Assembly: GCF_021698975.1 (NCBI RefSeq)
Contig: NZ_SSXA01000033.1
Span: 1 to 38,657, forward strand
DNA: 38,657 bases
Origin: Blastococcus sp. KM273128
Lineage (GTDB): Bacteria > Actinomycetota > Actinomycetes > Mycobacteriales > Geodermatophilaceae
Direction of reading: 5' to 3'
Shown: piece by piece, positions 7,072 to 14,487 of the stretch
How positions within the stretch are numbered: the first letter of the stretch is position 1
Layout of the letters: every line of letters begins with the position of its first letter
Translations under genes and position numbers: made by a program
Notes under the pieces: model-generated
Databases searched by the model: none
Told to the model about the DNA's origin: nothing
What the model saw: only the letters and a program-made list of their open reading frames with translations

Positions 7072-10000
7072 TCAGCCCGAGGGAGGCTGCCCGTAGAAGA
7101 CCTGCTCGACCACCGTGCGCGCGTGCCGGGTGGTGCGGCGGTAGTCGTCGAGGAACCGGCCGGGCTCGTCGTCCGGCCCGTACCCGCAGGCCCGGGCGAC
7201 CCCGCCCAGCTCCAGGCCCGGCCGCGGCAGCTGGTCGCTGGGGCGACCGCGGACGAGGAAGACCGCGTTGCGCGACCGGGTGGCCAGCTCCCACGCCGCG
7301 GTGAGCGCCTCGGCCTGGTCCTCCGGCAGCAGCCCCTCCTCGGCGAGCGCGGTCAGCGCGCCCACCGTCGAGGGGACGCGCAGGGCCGGCACGCGGGCGG
7401 CGTGCTGGAGCTGCAGCAGCTGCGCGGTCCACTCCACGTCGGCGAGCCCGCCGCGGCCCAGCTTGGTGTGCGTGGCGGGGTCGGCGCCCCGCGGCAGCCG
7501 CTCGCGCTCGACGCGGGCCTTGATCCGCCGGATCTCGGCGACCTGCTCCGCCGACAGCCCGTCGGCCGGGTAGCGGACCGGGTCGATGAGCGCGACGAAC
7601 TCCTCGCCCAGCCCCGCGTCGCCGGCGACCGGGACGGCCCGCAGCAGCGCCTGCACCTCCCAGACCGACACCCAGCGCTCGTAGTACTCGCGGAAGGCCG
7701 GGAGGCTGCGCACCAGGGCCCCCTGCCGTCCCTCGGGCCGCAGGTCGGCGTCGACCTCGAACGCCGGGTCGGGGGCCGGTTCCGAGAGCAACCGGCGCAG
7801 CGTGTGGGCGACGGCGTTCGCCGCCGCCGAGGCCTTCGCCTCGTCCGCGCCCGGGCGGGGCCGGTGCACGAACAGCACGTCGGCGTCGGACCCGAAGCCG
7901 AGCTCACCCCCGCCGAGGCGCCCCATGCCGATGACGGCGAGGTCCATCGGCAGGTCCTCGACGTCGACGCGGGTCTCCCGGGCGTGGGCCCGGAGCGCGG
8001 CGTCGAGCCCCGCCTGCAGCGTCGCGGCGGCGACGTCGGTGAGCGCGCGGCCCACCCGGTGCACGTCGAGCCGGCCGAGCAGGTCGGCGGCGGCGATCCG
8101 CAGCAGCTCCTGGCGGCGCAGGCTGCGGATCACCCGCACCCCCGCCTGCGGGTCGGGTGCCCGGCCGGCCGCCTGCCGCCACGCCTTGGCGAGGGTCTCC
8201 GCCGAGCGCGGCTCGAGCTCGGCGTCGTCGGCGAGCAGGCGCAGCGCCTCGGGCGTGCGGGTGAGCAGGGAGGCGACGTACTGGCTGGAGCCCAGCAGCT
8301 GGGCCAGCCGCTCGGCGACCTGCCCCTCGTCGCGCAGCAGGCGGAGGTACCACTGGTTGCCGCCCAGCGCCTCGCTCACCTGCCGGTAGGCCAGCAGCCC
8401 GGCGTCGGGGTCGGGGCAGGAGGCGAAGGTCTGCAGCAGCACCGGCAGCAGGTACTTCTGCATCGACGCCGAGCGGGAGACCCCGCCGGTCAGCGCCGCC
8501 AGGTGCCGCAGCGCCCCCTCCGGGTCGGCGAAGCCCAGGGCCCGCAGCCAGTCACCGGCCGCCTTCGACCCCAGGTGCAGGTGCTCGCCGGGCACGCGGG
8601 CGACGGCGGAGAGCAGCGGCCGGTAGAACAGCTTCTCGTGCAGCCGCCGCACCTCGCGGGTGTGCAGCGCGAGCTCGGCCCGCAGCACGTCGACGGCGTC
8701 GCCCCGGTGGTCGGGCTTGTAGCCCAGCGAGCGGGCCAGCCAGCGCAGCTGCTGCTCGTCGGTGGGCAGCAGGTGGGTGCGCCGCAGCCGCAGCAGCTGC
8801 AGGCGGTGCTCGACGGTGCGCAGGAAGCGGTAGGAGGCGACCAGCGTGGCGGCGTCCTCCCGGCCGACGTACCCACCGGCGGAGAGCGCCAGCAGGGCCG
8901 GCAGGGTGCCGCCGACCCGCAGCGTCGGGTCGGCCCGGCCGTGCACCAGCTGGAGCAGCTGGACGGCGAACTCGACGTCGCGCAGCCCCCCGCGGCCGAG
9001 CTTCAGCTCCCGCTCGGCCTGGGCCGGGGGGATGTTGGCCTCCACCCGGCGGCGCATCGCCTGCACCTCGCCGACGAAGCCCGGCCGGTCCCCGGCCTTC
9101 CACACCAGCGGCCAGAGCGCCTCGACGTAGCCGCGCCCCAGGTGCGGGTCGCCGGCGACCGGGCGCATCTTCAGCAGCGCCTGGAACTCCCACGTGTCGG
9201 CCCACTGCTCGTAGTAGGCGGCGTGCCCCGCGACCGTGCGCACCAGGGCGCCGGCCTTGCCCTCGGGGCGCAGCGCCGCGTCCACCTCCCAGGCCGCCTC
9301 CCGGCAGATGCGCATGAGCGACGCGGCGACGCGGGTGGCGCCGGCGAGCGCGGCCGCGGCGTCGCCCTCCGAGCCCGCGCGCCCCTCGGGCTCGACCGGC
9401 TCGGCCACGAAGACGACGTCGACGTCGCTGACGTAGTTCAGCTCCCGCCCGCCGGCCTTCCCCAGCGCGATGACCGCCAGCCGGCACGCGGCGGTGTCGG
9501 CCGGCTGCTCGGCGACGGCGAGCGCGAGCCCGGCGGTGAGGACGGCGGCGGCGATGTCGGCGAGCTCCGCCGCGGCCTCGTCGGCGGGCACGCCGTCGGC
9601 CAGGTCGCGGCCGGCGAGCGACAGGATCGCCCGGCGGTAGGCGTGCCGCAGCGCCGCGATCCGCGAGGGCCCGGCGTCGGGCGCGGCGGAGCCCAGCCGG
9701 ACGCCCCACGGTGGGTCGTCCGGGTCGGCGCCGACCGCCGCCAGCATCTGCTGCTCCAGCGCGTGCGGCGTGGGCCGGCTCGGCCCGTTGCCGTCGTCGA
9801 GCACCTCCCAGTCCAGCGGGTAGGCGGCGAGGTGGTCGGCCAGCCCGGAGCTGGCCCCGAGGACGGCGAGCAGGCGGCCGCGCAGGTGGCCCGAGCCGCG
9901 CAGCCGGGCCAGCAGCGTCGCGGCCGCGCCACCGGAGTCGTCCTCGGCGTCGAGCGCCTCGACGAGCCGGTGCAGCGAGCGGACGGCGAGGTCGGGGTCG

Positions 10001-10185
10001 CCCGCCCGGGCCAGGGCGGCCACGACCGGCCCCGCCTCGGGGTCGGCCGGCTCGTTGCGGTCGAGGTCCCAGAGCCCCAGGGACGGGTCCGACAGCAGCC
10101 GGGCGGCCCGCTCGCCGTCCTCGAAGCCGAAGCGGACGAGGCGGACCACCGCCCGCCGCGGCACCTCCGCCTGCGGCACGCTCAC
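7072..10185 (-). CDS. glnE: Bifunctional glutamine synthetase adenylyltransferase/adenylyl-removing enzyme
   Basis: GlnE of 1037 aa, usual actinobacterial length. Two nucleotidyltransferase halves are visible: the N-terminal adenylyl-removing half with LNYVSDVDVVFV (Ser253, Asp254, Asp256) and the C-terminal adenylylating half with GFGSDADVLFVH (G765-S-D-A-D769). The linker carries the paired KLGRGGLRDVEF and KLGRGGLADVEW blocks, one per half. The enzyme adds and removes AMP on glutamine synthetase in response to nitrogen status. GTG 10185 overlaps the stop of the upstream amidotransferase by four bases (GTGA), so translation is coupled. glnA2 lies two genes upstream, as in mycobacteria, where glnE and glnA2 are neighbours. 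Confidence 0.97.
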   Translation of the reverse strand: MSVPQAEVPRRAVVRLVRFGFEDGERAARLLSDPSLGLWDLDRNEPADPEAGPVVAALARAGDPDLAVRSLHRLVEALDAEDDSGGAAATLLARLRGSGHLRGRLLAVLGASSGLADHLAAYPLDWEVLDDGNGPSRPTPHALEQQMLAAVGADPDDPPWGVRLGSAAPDAGPSRIAALRHAYRRAILSLAGRDLADGVPADEAAAELADIAAAVLTAGLALAVAEQPADTAACRLAVIALGKAGGRELNYVSDVDVVFVAEPVEPEGRAGSEGDAAAALAGATRVAASLMRICREAAWEVDAALRPEGKAGALVRTVAGHAAYYEQWADTWEFQALLKMRPVAGDPHLGRGYVEALWPLVWKAGDRPGFVGEVQAMRRRVEANIPPAQAERELKLGRGGLRDVEFAVQLLQLVHGRADPTLRVGGTLPALLALSAGGYVGREDAATLVASYRFLRTVEHRLQLLRLRRTHLLPTDEQQLRWLARSLGYKPDHRGDAVDVLRAELALHTREVRRLHEKLFYRPLLSAVARVPGEHLHLGSKAAGDWLRALGFADPEGALRHLAALTGGVSRSASMQKYLLPVLLQTFASCPDPDAGLLAYRQVSEALGGNQWYLRLLRDEGQVAERLAQLLGSSQYVASLLTRTPEALRLLADDAELEPRSAETLAKAWRQAAGRAPDPQAGVRVIRSLRRQELLRIAAADLLGRLDVHRVGRALTDVAAATLQAGLDAALRAHARETRVDVEDLPMDLAVIGMGRLGGGELGFGSDADVLFVHRPRPGADEAKASAAANAVAHTLRRLLSEPAPDPAFEVDADLRPEGRQGALVRSLPAFREYYERWVSVWEVQALLRAVPVAGDAGLGEEFVALIDPVRYPADGLSAEQVAEIRRIKARVERERLPRGADPATHTKLGRGGLADVEWTAQLLQLQHAARVPALRVPSTVGALTALAEEGLLPEDQAEALTAAWELATRSRNAVFLVRGRPSDQLPRPGLELGGVARACGYGPDDEPGRFLDDYRRTTRHARTVVEQVFYGQPPSG

Positions 10186-10919
10186 GCGCGCACCTGGGCC
10201 CGGGACCGGACCAGGTCGGCGAACCGCCCGGCGAACGGCTGCCAGACCTCGGCGAGGTCGTCGTGCGCGGCGTCGGCGCGGGCGCACAGCGTCTCGACGT
10301 CCAGCGGGCTGGCCGCCACGCCGACGGGGTCGCTCGCGGCCCAGGCCCGCACCATCTCCGGCGTCGTCTCGATGTGGAACTGCAACCCGTAGACGGCCGT
10401 GCCCACCCGGTAGGCCTGGTGCGGGTAGTGCGGGTTGCCGGCCAGCAGGGTGGCGCCGGCCGGCAGCTCGGAGATCTCGTCGTGGTGCCACTGGACGACG
10501 TCCGGCGACAGCGGCAGCGGGCGGAACACCGGGTCGGCGTCCGCGGCGTCGCGCTTGGCCACCAGCGTCGCGCCGACCTCGGGCCCGTCCACGCCGACCC
10601 GGGTGCGGCCACCGCCGACCTGGGCCAGCAGCTGGGCACCCAGGCAGACCGCGAGCGTGGGCAGGTCCGCGGCCAGCGCCTGCCGGAGCAGCTCCCGCAC
10701 GCCGACGAGCTCGGGGCTGGTCGCCTCGTCGTCCAGCGAGGACTGCGGTCCGCCGAGCACCAGCAGCCCGTCGTAGCCGTCCAGGGCGGCGGGCAGCCCG
10801 GCGCCCAGGCCCAGCCGGCGCTCGTCGAGCTCCAGGCCCGCCGCGCGCAGCCACTCCCCCAGCCGCGCCGGCGGATCGGTCTCGCTGGGGACGACGACGA
10901 GCAGGCGGCCGGAGGTCAC
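10182..10919 (-). CDS. Type 1 glutamine amidotransferase (GMP synthase-like GATase domain)
   Basis: A 245-aa single-domain class I amidotransferase. The nucleophile is Cys92 in AVCLGAQLLA and the His-Glu pair is H182-x-E184 in GLQFHIETTPE; LVLGGPQSSLDDE gives the oxyanion strand. It lacks a synthetase domain, so it either hydrolyses gamma-glutamyl compounds or feeds ammonia to a partner encoded elsewhere. Its place between glnA2 and glnE, coupled to glnE by GTGA, suggests a link to glutamine metabolism. GTG 10919 is chosen: TAGCCT lies 7 bases upstream (leaderless), whereas the alternative GTG 10949 falls inside an inverted-repeat element. Confidence 0.85.
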   Translation of the reverse strand: MTSGRLLVVVPSETDPPARLGEWLRAAGLELDERRLGLGAGLPAALDGYDGLLVLGGPQSSLDDEATSPELVGVRELLRQALAADLPTLAVCLGAQLLAQVGGGRTRVGVDGPEVGATLVAKRDAADADPVFRPLPLSPDVVQWHHDEISELPAGATLLAGNPHYPHQAYRVGTAVYGLQFHIETTPEMVRAWAASDPVGVAASPLDVETLCARADAAHDDLAEVWQPFAGRFADLVRSRAQVRA

Positions 10920-10926
10920 GCGATCG

Positions 10927-10932
10927 AGGCTA
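10927..10932 (-). promoter_or_regulatory. Putative leaderless -10 box (TAGCCT)
   Basis: TAGCCT on the minus strand fits TANNNT exactly and ends 7 bases before GTG 10919. It would start the amidotransferase-glnE transcript independently of glnA2. Confidence 0.5.
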
Positions 10933-10946
10933 ACGGCCGGGGCGCC

Positions 10947-11007
10947 CACGACTGTGCAGAGATCGGGGTCGTCCGCACCGCATCACCCCGTTCTGCGCAC
11001 AACCGTG
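10947..11007. repeat. Imperfect inverted-repeat element, 23-base arms
   Basis: Arms 10947-10969 and 10985-11007 are both 23 bases and match at 18 positions when one is reverse-complemented; CACG, TGTGC and CGGGGT are shared blocks. The 15-base centre is GC-rich. It lies between the glnA2 stop and the amidotransferase promoter. It could be the glnA2 terminator or a REP-like dispersed element. Confidence 0.6.
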
Positions 11008-11021
11008 CCGGCGCAACCGCC

Positions 11022-12371
11022 TCAGAGGCCGGGCAGGTAGCGGCGCAGCTCGAACGGCGTGACGTTCTGCCGGTAGGAGTTGAACTCCTCCCACTTGTTG
11101 CGGAGGAAGAACTCGAAGACGTGCTCCCCCAGCGTCTCGGCGACCAGCTCGCTGCCCTGCATCGCGGTGAGCGCCTCACCGAGGCTGACCGGCAGGTCCT
11201 CGTACCCGGCCGCGCGCCGCTCGGTGTCGGTGAGCGACCAGACGTCGTCCTCGGCCTCCGGCGGCAGCTCGTAGCCCTTCTCGATGCCGCGCAGCCCGGC
11301 GGCCAGCAGCACCGCGAAGGTCAGGTAGGGGTTGCACGCGGAGTCCGGCGAGCGCACCTCGACCCGGGCCGACTGGGCCTTCGACGGCTTGTACGACGGC
11401 AGCCGCACCAGCGCCGAGCGGTTGGCCCGACCCCAGGTGGCCGCGGTCGGCGCCTCGGTGCCGGCCAGCAGCCGCCGGTAGGAGTTCACCGTCTGGTTGG
11501 TGATCGCGGTGACCTCGCGGGCGTGGGTCAGCAGGCCGGCGATGAACTGCTTGCCGGTGGTCGACAGCCGCATCGGGTCGGCCGGGTCGTGGAAGGCGTT
11601 GCGGTCGCCCTCGAACAGCGACAGGTGGGTGTGCATCGCCGAGCCCGCGAGCTCGGTGAACGGCTTGGGCATGAACGTCGCGTGCACGCCCTGGGCCAGC
11701 GCCACCTCCCGGACGACGTGCCGCAGCGTCATGATGTTGTCGGCCATGGAGAGCGCGTCGGCGTAGCGCAGGTCGATCTCCTGCTGCCCGGGGGCGACCT
11801 CGTGGTGGCTGAACTCCACCGAGATGCCCATCGCCTCCAGCGCGAAGACCGCCTCGCGCCGGAAGTCGTGCGCCACGTTGTGCGTCGACAGGTCGAAGTA
11901 GCCGCCGGTGTCGGCCGGCTGCGGCGGGGTGCCGTCGGTGGGCAGGTCCCTGAGCAGGAAGAACTCGATCTCGGGGTGCGTGTAGAAGGTGAACCCCATG
12001 TCGCCGGCCTTGGCCAGGGCCCGGCGCAGCACGTGCCGCGGATCGGCCCACGACGGCGAGCCGTCGGGCAGCGTGATGTCGCAGAACATCCGCGCGGTGT
12101 CGCTGGCGCGCCCCTCGCGCGCCGGCATCACCTGGAAGGTGCCCGGGTCGGGCTTGGCCAGCATGTCGGACTCGTAGACCCGGGCGAAGCCCTCGATCGC
12201 CGAGCCGTCGAAGCCGATGCCCTCGGCGAAGGCCGCCTCGATCTCGGCCGGGGCCACCGCGACGGCCTTGAGGTAGCCGGAGACGTCGGTGAACCACAGC
12301 CGCACGAAGCGGATGTCGCGCTCTTCCAGGGTCCGCAGGACGAACTCCTGCTGTCGGTCCATGCCGGCCAT
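11022..12371 (-). CDS. glnA: Type I glutamine synthetase, GlnA2 type
   Basis: A 449-aa glutamine synthetase making glutamine from glutamate, ammonia and ATP. The beta-grasp domain holds GFDGSAIEGF; the catalytic domain holds HPEIEFF, HHEVAPGQQEID, MPKPF with HTHLSLF, NRSALVRLP and EVRSPDSACNPY, so metal and ATP ligands are present. At about 449 aa and with its glnE neighbour it matches mycobacterial GlnA2 rather than the longer GlnA1 (about 475 aa). A Tyr in EKGYELPPE aligns by eye with the adenylylated Tyr of GS-I-beta enzymes, so control by GlnE is possible but unproven. ATG 12371 was preferred over ATG 12362 because GGA lies about 10 bases upstream. A GlnR-type box lies just upstream. Confidence 0.95.
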   Translation of the reverse strand: MAGMDRQQEFVLRTLEERDIRFVRLWFTDVSGYLKAVAVAPAEIEAAFAEGIGFDGSAIEGFARVYESDMLAKPDPGTFQVMPAREGRASDTARMFCDITLPDGSPSWADPRHVLRRALAKAGDMGFTFYTHPEIEFFLLRDLPTDGTPPQPADTGGYFDLSTHNVAHDFRREAVFALEAMGISVEFSHHEVAPGQQEIDLRYADALSMADNIMTLRHVVREVALAQGVHATFMPKPFTELAGSAMHTHLSLFEGDRNAFHDPADPMRLSTTGKQFIAGLLTHAREVTAITNQTVNSYRRLLAGTEAPTAATWGRANRSALVRLPSYKPSKAQSARVEVRSPDSACNPYLTFAVLLAAGLRGIEKGYELPPEAEDDVWSLTDTERRAAGYEDLPVSLGEALTAMQGSELVAETLGEHVFEFFLRNKWEEFNSYRQNVTPFELRRYLPGL

Positions 12372-12385
12372 GATCCAGTCCGCTC

Positions 12386-12401
12386 GTTTCGTGGATGTGA
12401 C
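12386..12401 (-). promoter_or_regulatory. GlnR-type box in front of glnA2
   Basis: On the minus strand the site reads GTCAC-N6-GAAAC, matching the a-b half of the actinobacterial GlnR consensus gTnAC-N6-GaAAc at every specified base. It ends 15 bases before the glnA2 ATG. A second a-b pair in phase was not seen. The nearness to the start codon would suit repression, or activation of a promoter lying further upstream is excluded unless the start is downstream. Confidence 0.6.
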
Positions 12402-12419
12402 GTCGGCGCAAGCCTGCCC

Positions 12420-12457
12420 CGTCCGGGCGATCCGCGCACCGTCCCGCGCCCCGGACG
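12420..12457. terminator. Hairpin between marR and glnA2
   Basis: CGTCCGGG (12420-12427) pairs with CCCGGACG (12450-12457), with further G/C pairing possible in the 22-base loop. It lies 27 bases past the marR stop on the minus strand, in front of glnA2. Confidence 0.45.
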
Positions 12458-12483
12458 ACGCGTGTCGTGCCGCCCGCGCCCGG

Positions 12484-12918
12484 TCAGCCGGGCGGGTGCC
12501 AGTCGGGCGGGCTGAGGACGGCGGCCATCCGGCTCAGCTCGGCCCGGTGCAGGGAGGCCAGCCGACCGAGGATCTCCTCCCCCGCCGCGGTGAGCACCAC
12601 CCGCACCGCGCGCGCGTCGTCGGGGTGCGCGGTCCGCCCGACGAGGTCCTGCTTCTGCGCGCGGTCGACCAGTTCGACCACGCTGTGGTGGCGGAGCTGC
12701 AGCCGCTCGGCCAGCTCGCGGACCGTGGCCCAGTCCCGGGCCGGGAAACCCTTCAGGGCCAGGAGCAGCTGGTACTGCTGCGGCGTGAGGCCGTGCCGGC
12801 GCACGACCTCCTCGCTGAACCGCAGGTAGCGCCGGATGCCGAACCGGAACCGGGCCAGGGCCTCGAAGTCGGCCTTGCTCAGAGGCGCCGGATCGCCGTC
12901 CTCGCCCCTGCCCACCAC
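12484..12918 (-). CDS. MarR-family transcriptional regulator
   Basis: A 144-aa winged-helix protein. HGLTPQQYQLLLALKGFP and TVRELAERLQLRHHSVVELVDRAQKQDLVGR form the recognition region, followed by the wing DARAVRVVLTAAG, all typical of MarR. Such dimers usually repress neighbours and respond to phenolic ligands or oxidants; there is no conserved Cys near the N-terminus, so an OhrR-type thiol switch is unlikely. The start is GTG 12918 (GTG 12915 is next to it); neither has a strong ribosome site. It is divergent from the universal stress gene across 112 bp holding a TATCG-N5-CGATA palindrome that may be its operator. Confidence 0.85.
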   Translation of the reverse strand: MVGRGEDGDPAPLSKADFEALARFRFGIRRYLRFSEEVVRRHGLTPQQYQLLLALKGFPARDWATVRELAERLQLRHHSVVELVDRAQKQDLVGRTAHPDDARAVRVVLTAAGEEILGRLASLHRAELSRMAAVLSPPDWHPPG

Positions 12919-12963
12919 GGCGTCATCACACCACGACGCCGCGAGCGGGGCCCTGGCGACTTC

Positions 12964-12978
12964 TATCGTGCTGCGATA
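12964..12978. promoter_or_regulatory. Candidate MarR operator TATCG-N5-CGATA
   Basis: A perfect 5+5 inverted repeat, unusually AT-rich for this genome, in the marR/usp divergent region. It overlaps TACGTT (12977-12982), a possible -10 box of the usp gene with a weak TGGCGA 17 bases upstream. Binding there would block usp transcription. Confidence 0.45.
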
Positions 12979-12992
12979 CGTTCGAGGACGTC

Positions 12993-13011
12993 CCGGGCGG
13001 CTCCCGCCCGG
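12993..13011 (+). promoter_or_regulatory. 5' leader hairpin of the usp gene
   Basis: CCGGGCGG and CCGCCCGG pair perfectly over the 3-base loop CTC, just before the ribosome site (GGCGAGGAGG, ending near 13025). It could affect leader stability or ribosome access. Confidence 0.4.
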
Positions 13012-13030
13012 CGTCGGCGAGGAGGCCCTC

Positions 13031-13906
13031 GTGCGCGGACAGTCCGGCACCCGCCACGGCTCGGCACCGGTCGCCGTCCACGTCACCACCACCTCCGACG
13101 ACGCCGTCGACTGGGCAGCCGCCGAGGCCTCGATCCGCGGCCTGCCCCTGCGGCTGGTGCATCCGGTGGACGCCACGACCGAGGCGCTGGGCGCCGTGGC
13201 ATCCCGGGCCCGCGCAGTCGACCGGGACCTGCCGGTGGAGATCTCCCGGGTGAGCGGGCCGACGCTCCCCGCGCTGCTGCGCGAGAGCCGCACGGCAGCC
13301 CTGCTGGTGCTCGGTGCCCCCGCTGCACCAGGGCTCACCCGCCACCGGTCCGGCCGCACACCGCTGCGCCTGGCGGCCTCCGGCGCGTGCCCGGTCACGG
13401 TGGTCCGCGCCCTCGCGCGCGGCACCGACCAGCGGTCGGCCCCCCGCGTCGTCGTCGGGATCGACGGTGCGCCGTCCACCGGCCCCGCTCTCGGCTTCGC
13501 CGTCCGGGCGGCCCGCGGACGGGGCCTGCCCCTGACCGTCGTGCACGCGTGGAGCGCCGACGCCCCCGCGGACCTCGAGGGGGTGTGCGCCCCACGCGTG
13601 GTCACCGAGGCCGGCGCGCTGCGAGTGGTGGACCGGGCGCTCGCCCCGTGGCGGGAGAACCTCCTCGACCTGCCCGTCACGGCGGACCTCCGCCACGGGG
13701 ACGCCGCCTCCGCGCTCGTCGCGGCCTCCGGCGGTGCGGCGCTCGTCGTCCTGGGGGTCCCCGGCCGACGCCGCCTGACCGGGACCCTCCGGTCGGTGGG
13801 GCGGAGGGTGCTGGCCGGGGTCGCCGGCCCGGTCGCGGTCATCGGGCCGGAGGGGCACGGGGCGGAGGAGAGCCGGCGCGGGCTGCGGAGCGCCTCGAGC
13901 CGCTGA
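13031..13906 (+). CDS. Tandem universal stress protein (UspA-like)
   Basis: A 291-aa protein with two Usp alpha/beta domains. The second (about 135-280) starts RVVVGIDGAPSTGPAL and ends LVVLGVPGRRRL, then LAGVAGPVAVI, close to the G-x2-G-x9 nucleotide-binding pattern. The first (about 1-130) lacks the usual GxD start and glycine loop (LLVLGAPAAPG), so it is probably structural. Tandem Usp proteins of actinobacteria bind ATP and are induced by hypoxia or stationary phase. GTG 13031 has GGAGG five bases upstream. The divergent marR gene and the palindrome between suggest local control. Confidence 0.82.
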   Translation: MRGQSGTRHGSAPVAVHVTTTSDDAVDWAAAEASIRGLPLRLVHPVDATTEALGAVASRARAVDRDLPVEISRVSGPTLPALLRESRTAALLVLGAPAAPGLTRHRSGRTPLRLAASGACPVTVVRALARGTDQRSAPRVVVGIDGAPSTGPALGFAVRAARGRGLPLTVVHAWSADAPADLEGVCAPRVVTEAGALRVVDRALAPWRENLLDLPVTADLRHGDAASALVAASGGAALVVLGVPGRRRLTGTLRSVGRRVLAGVAGPVAVIGPEGHGAEESRRGLRSASSR

Positions 13907-13928
13907 CGGCCGGCGCCCGACGGACCGG

Positions 13929-13934
13929 CATGCT
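13929..13934 (+). promoter_or_regulatory. Putative leaderless -10 box (CATGCT)
   Basis: CATGCT ends 6 bases before ATG 13941, with no Shine-Dalgarno sequence between. It is the same hexamer as at 1810 and 5855. Confidence 0.45.
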
Positions 13935-13940
13935 CCGGCC

Positions 13941-14438
13941 ATGGCTGACCACCCAGATGCGGGAACGCCTCCGCAGGTCCCGCTGCGCACCACCGCCAGC
14001 CGCGTGGACGTCCGCCGCGCCGGGCCCGCCGACGCCGCCGCCGTCCTCGCGATGGTGCGGGAGATCGCCGCGCACGAGGGCACCCCGGACGCCGTCGCCG
14101 GCGGCCTCGGGACGTGGACGGCGATGCTGGCGCGGCCCGACGTCGTCGTCCTGCTCGCCGAGCGGGACGGCGAGCCGGCCGGCTACGTGTCGGCCGTGCG
14201 CCGGCTGCACCTGTGGCTGGGCCGCGACATCCTCGGGCTGGACGACCTCTTCGTCCGCGCGGGGTTCCGGGGCGCCGGGGTGGGCCGGCTGCTCATGACC
14301 GAGCTCGGCGCCCTGGCCGCGCGCGAGGGGCTCGCCGTGCGCTGGGAGGTCCGCGAGGACAACGTGGCGGCCCAGCGCTTCTACCGCCGGCTGGGCGCCG
14401 ACCTGCGCACCAAGGTGGTGGCGTTCTGGCGGCCCTGA
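13941..14438 (+). CDS. GNAT-family N-acetyltransferase
   Basis: A 165-aa acetyl-CoA-dependent acetyltransferase. The N-terminal strand VDVRRAGPADAAAVLAMV, the central LDDLFVRAGFRGAGVGRLLM (the R-x-x-G-x-G/A pyrophosphate loop) and the C-terminal NVAAQRFYRRLGADL are motifs C, A and B of GNAT enzymes. The acceptor (small amine or protein N-terminus) is unknown. The first 20 residues are a loose extension. It stands alone between the usp gene and nadE, with its own candidate leaderless promoter and a hairpin after it. Confidence 0.9.
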   Translation: MADHPDAGTPPQVPLRTTASRVDVRRAGPADAAAVLAMVREIAAHEGTPDAVAGGLGTWTAMLARPDVVVLLAERDGEPAGYVSAVRRLHLWLGRDILGLDDLFVRAGFRGAGVGRLLMTELGALAAREGLAVRWEVREDNVAAQRFYRRLGADLRTKVVAFWRP

Positions 14439-14443
14439 CCACC

Positions 14444-14469
14444 GGCCCGCCTCGCACCCGGGGCGGGCC
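14444..14469 (+). terminator. Hairpin after the GNAT gene
   Basis: GGCCCGCC (14444-14451) pairs with GGCGGGCC (14462-14469) around a 10-base loop, 5 bases past the stop. The nadE -10 candidate starts 6 bases later. Confidence 0.55.
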
Positions 14470-14475
14470 CGGGAC

Positions 14476-14481
14476 CAGGAT
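14476..14481 (+). promoter_or_regulatory. Putative leaderless -10 box (CAGGAT) of nadE
   Basis: CAGGAT fits xANNNT and ends 6 bases before GTG 14488. GGGG between box and start is too close to act as a ribosome site. Confidence 0.4.
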
Positions 14482-14487
14482 GGGGCC

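Noticed and set aside
7123..10392. A 1089-codon open frame on the plus strand opposite glnE
   Set aside because: It is a by-product of strong G/C bias at third codon positions of glnE; its translation is Arg/Gly/Pro/Val-rich with no family motif, and glnE has complete catalytic blocks.
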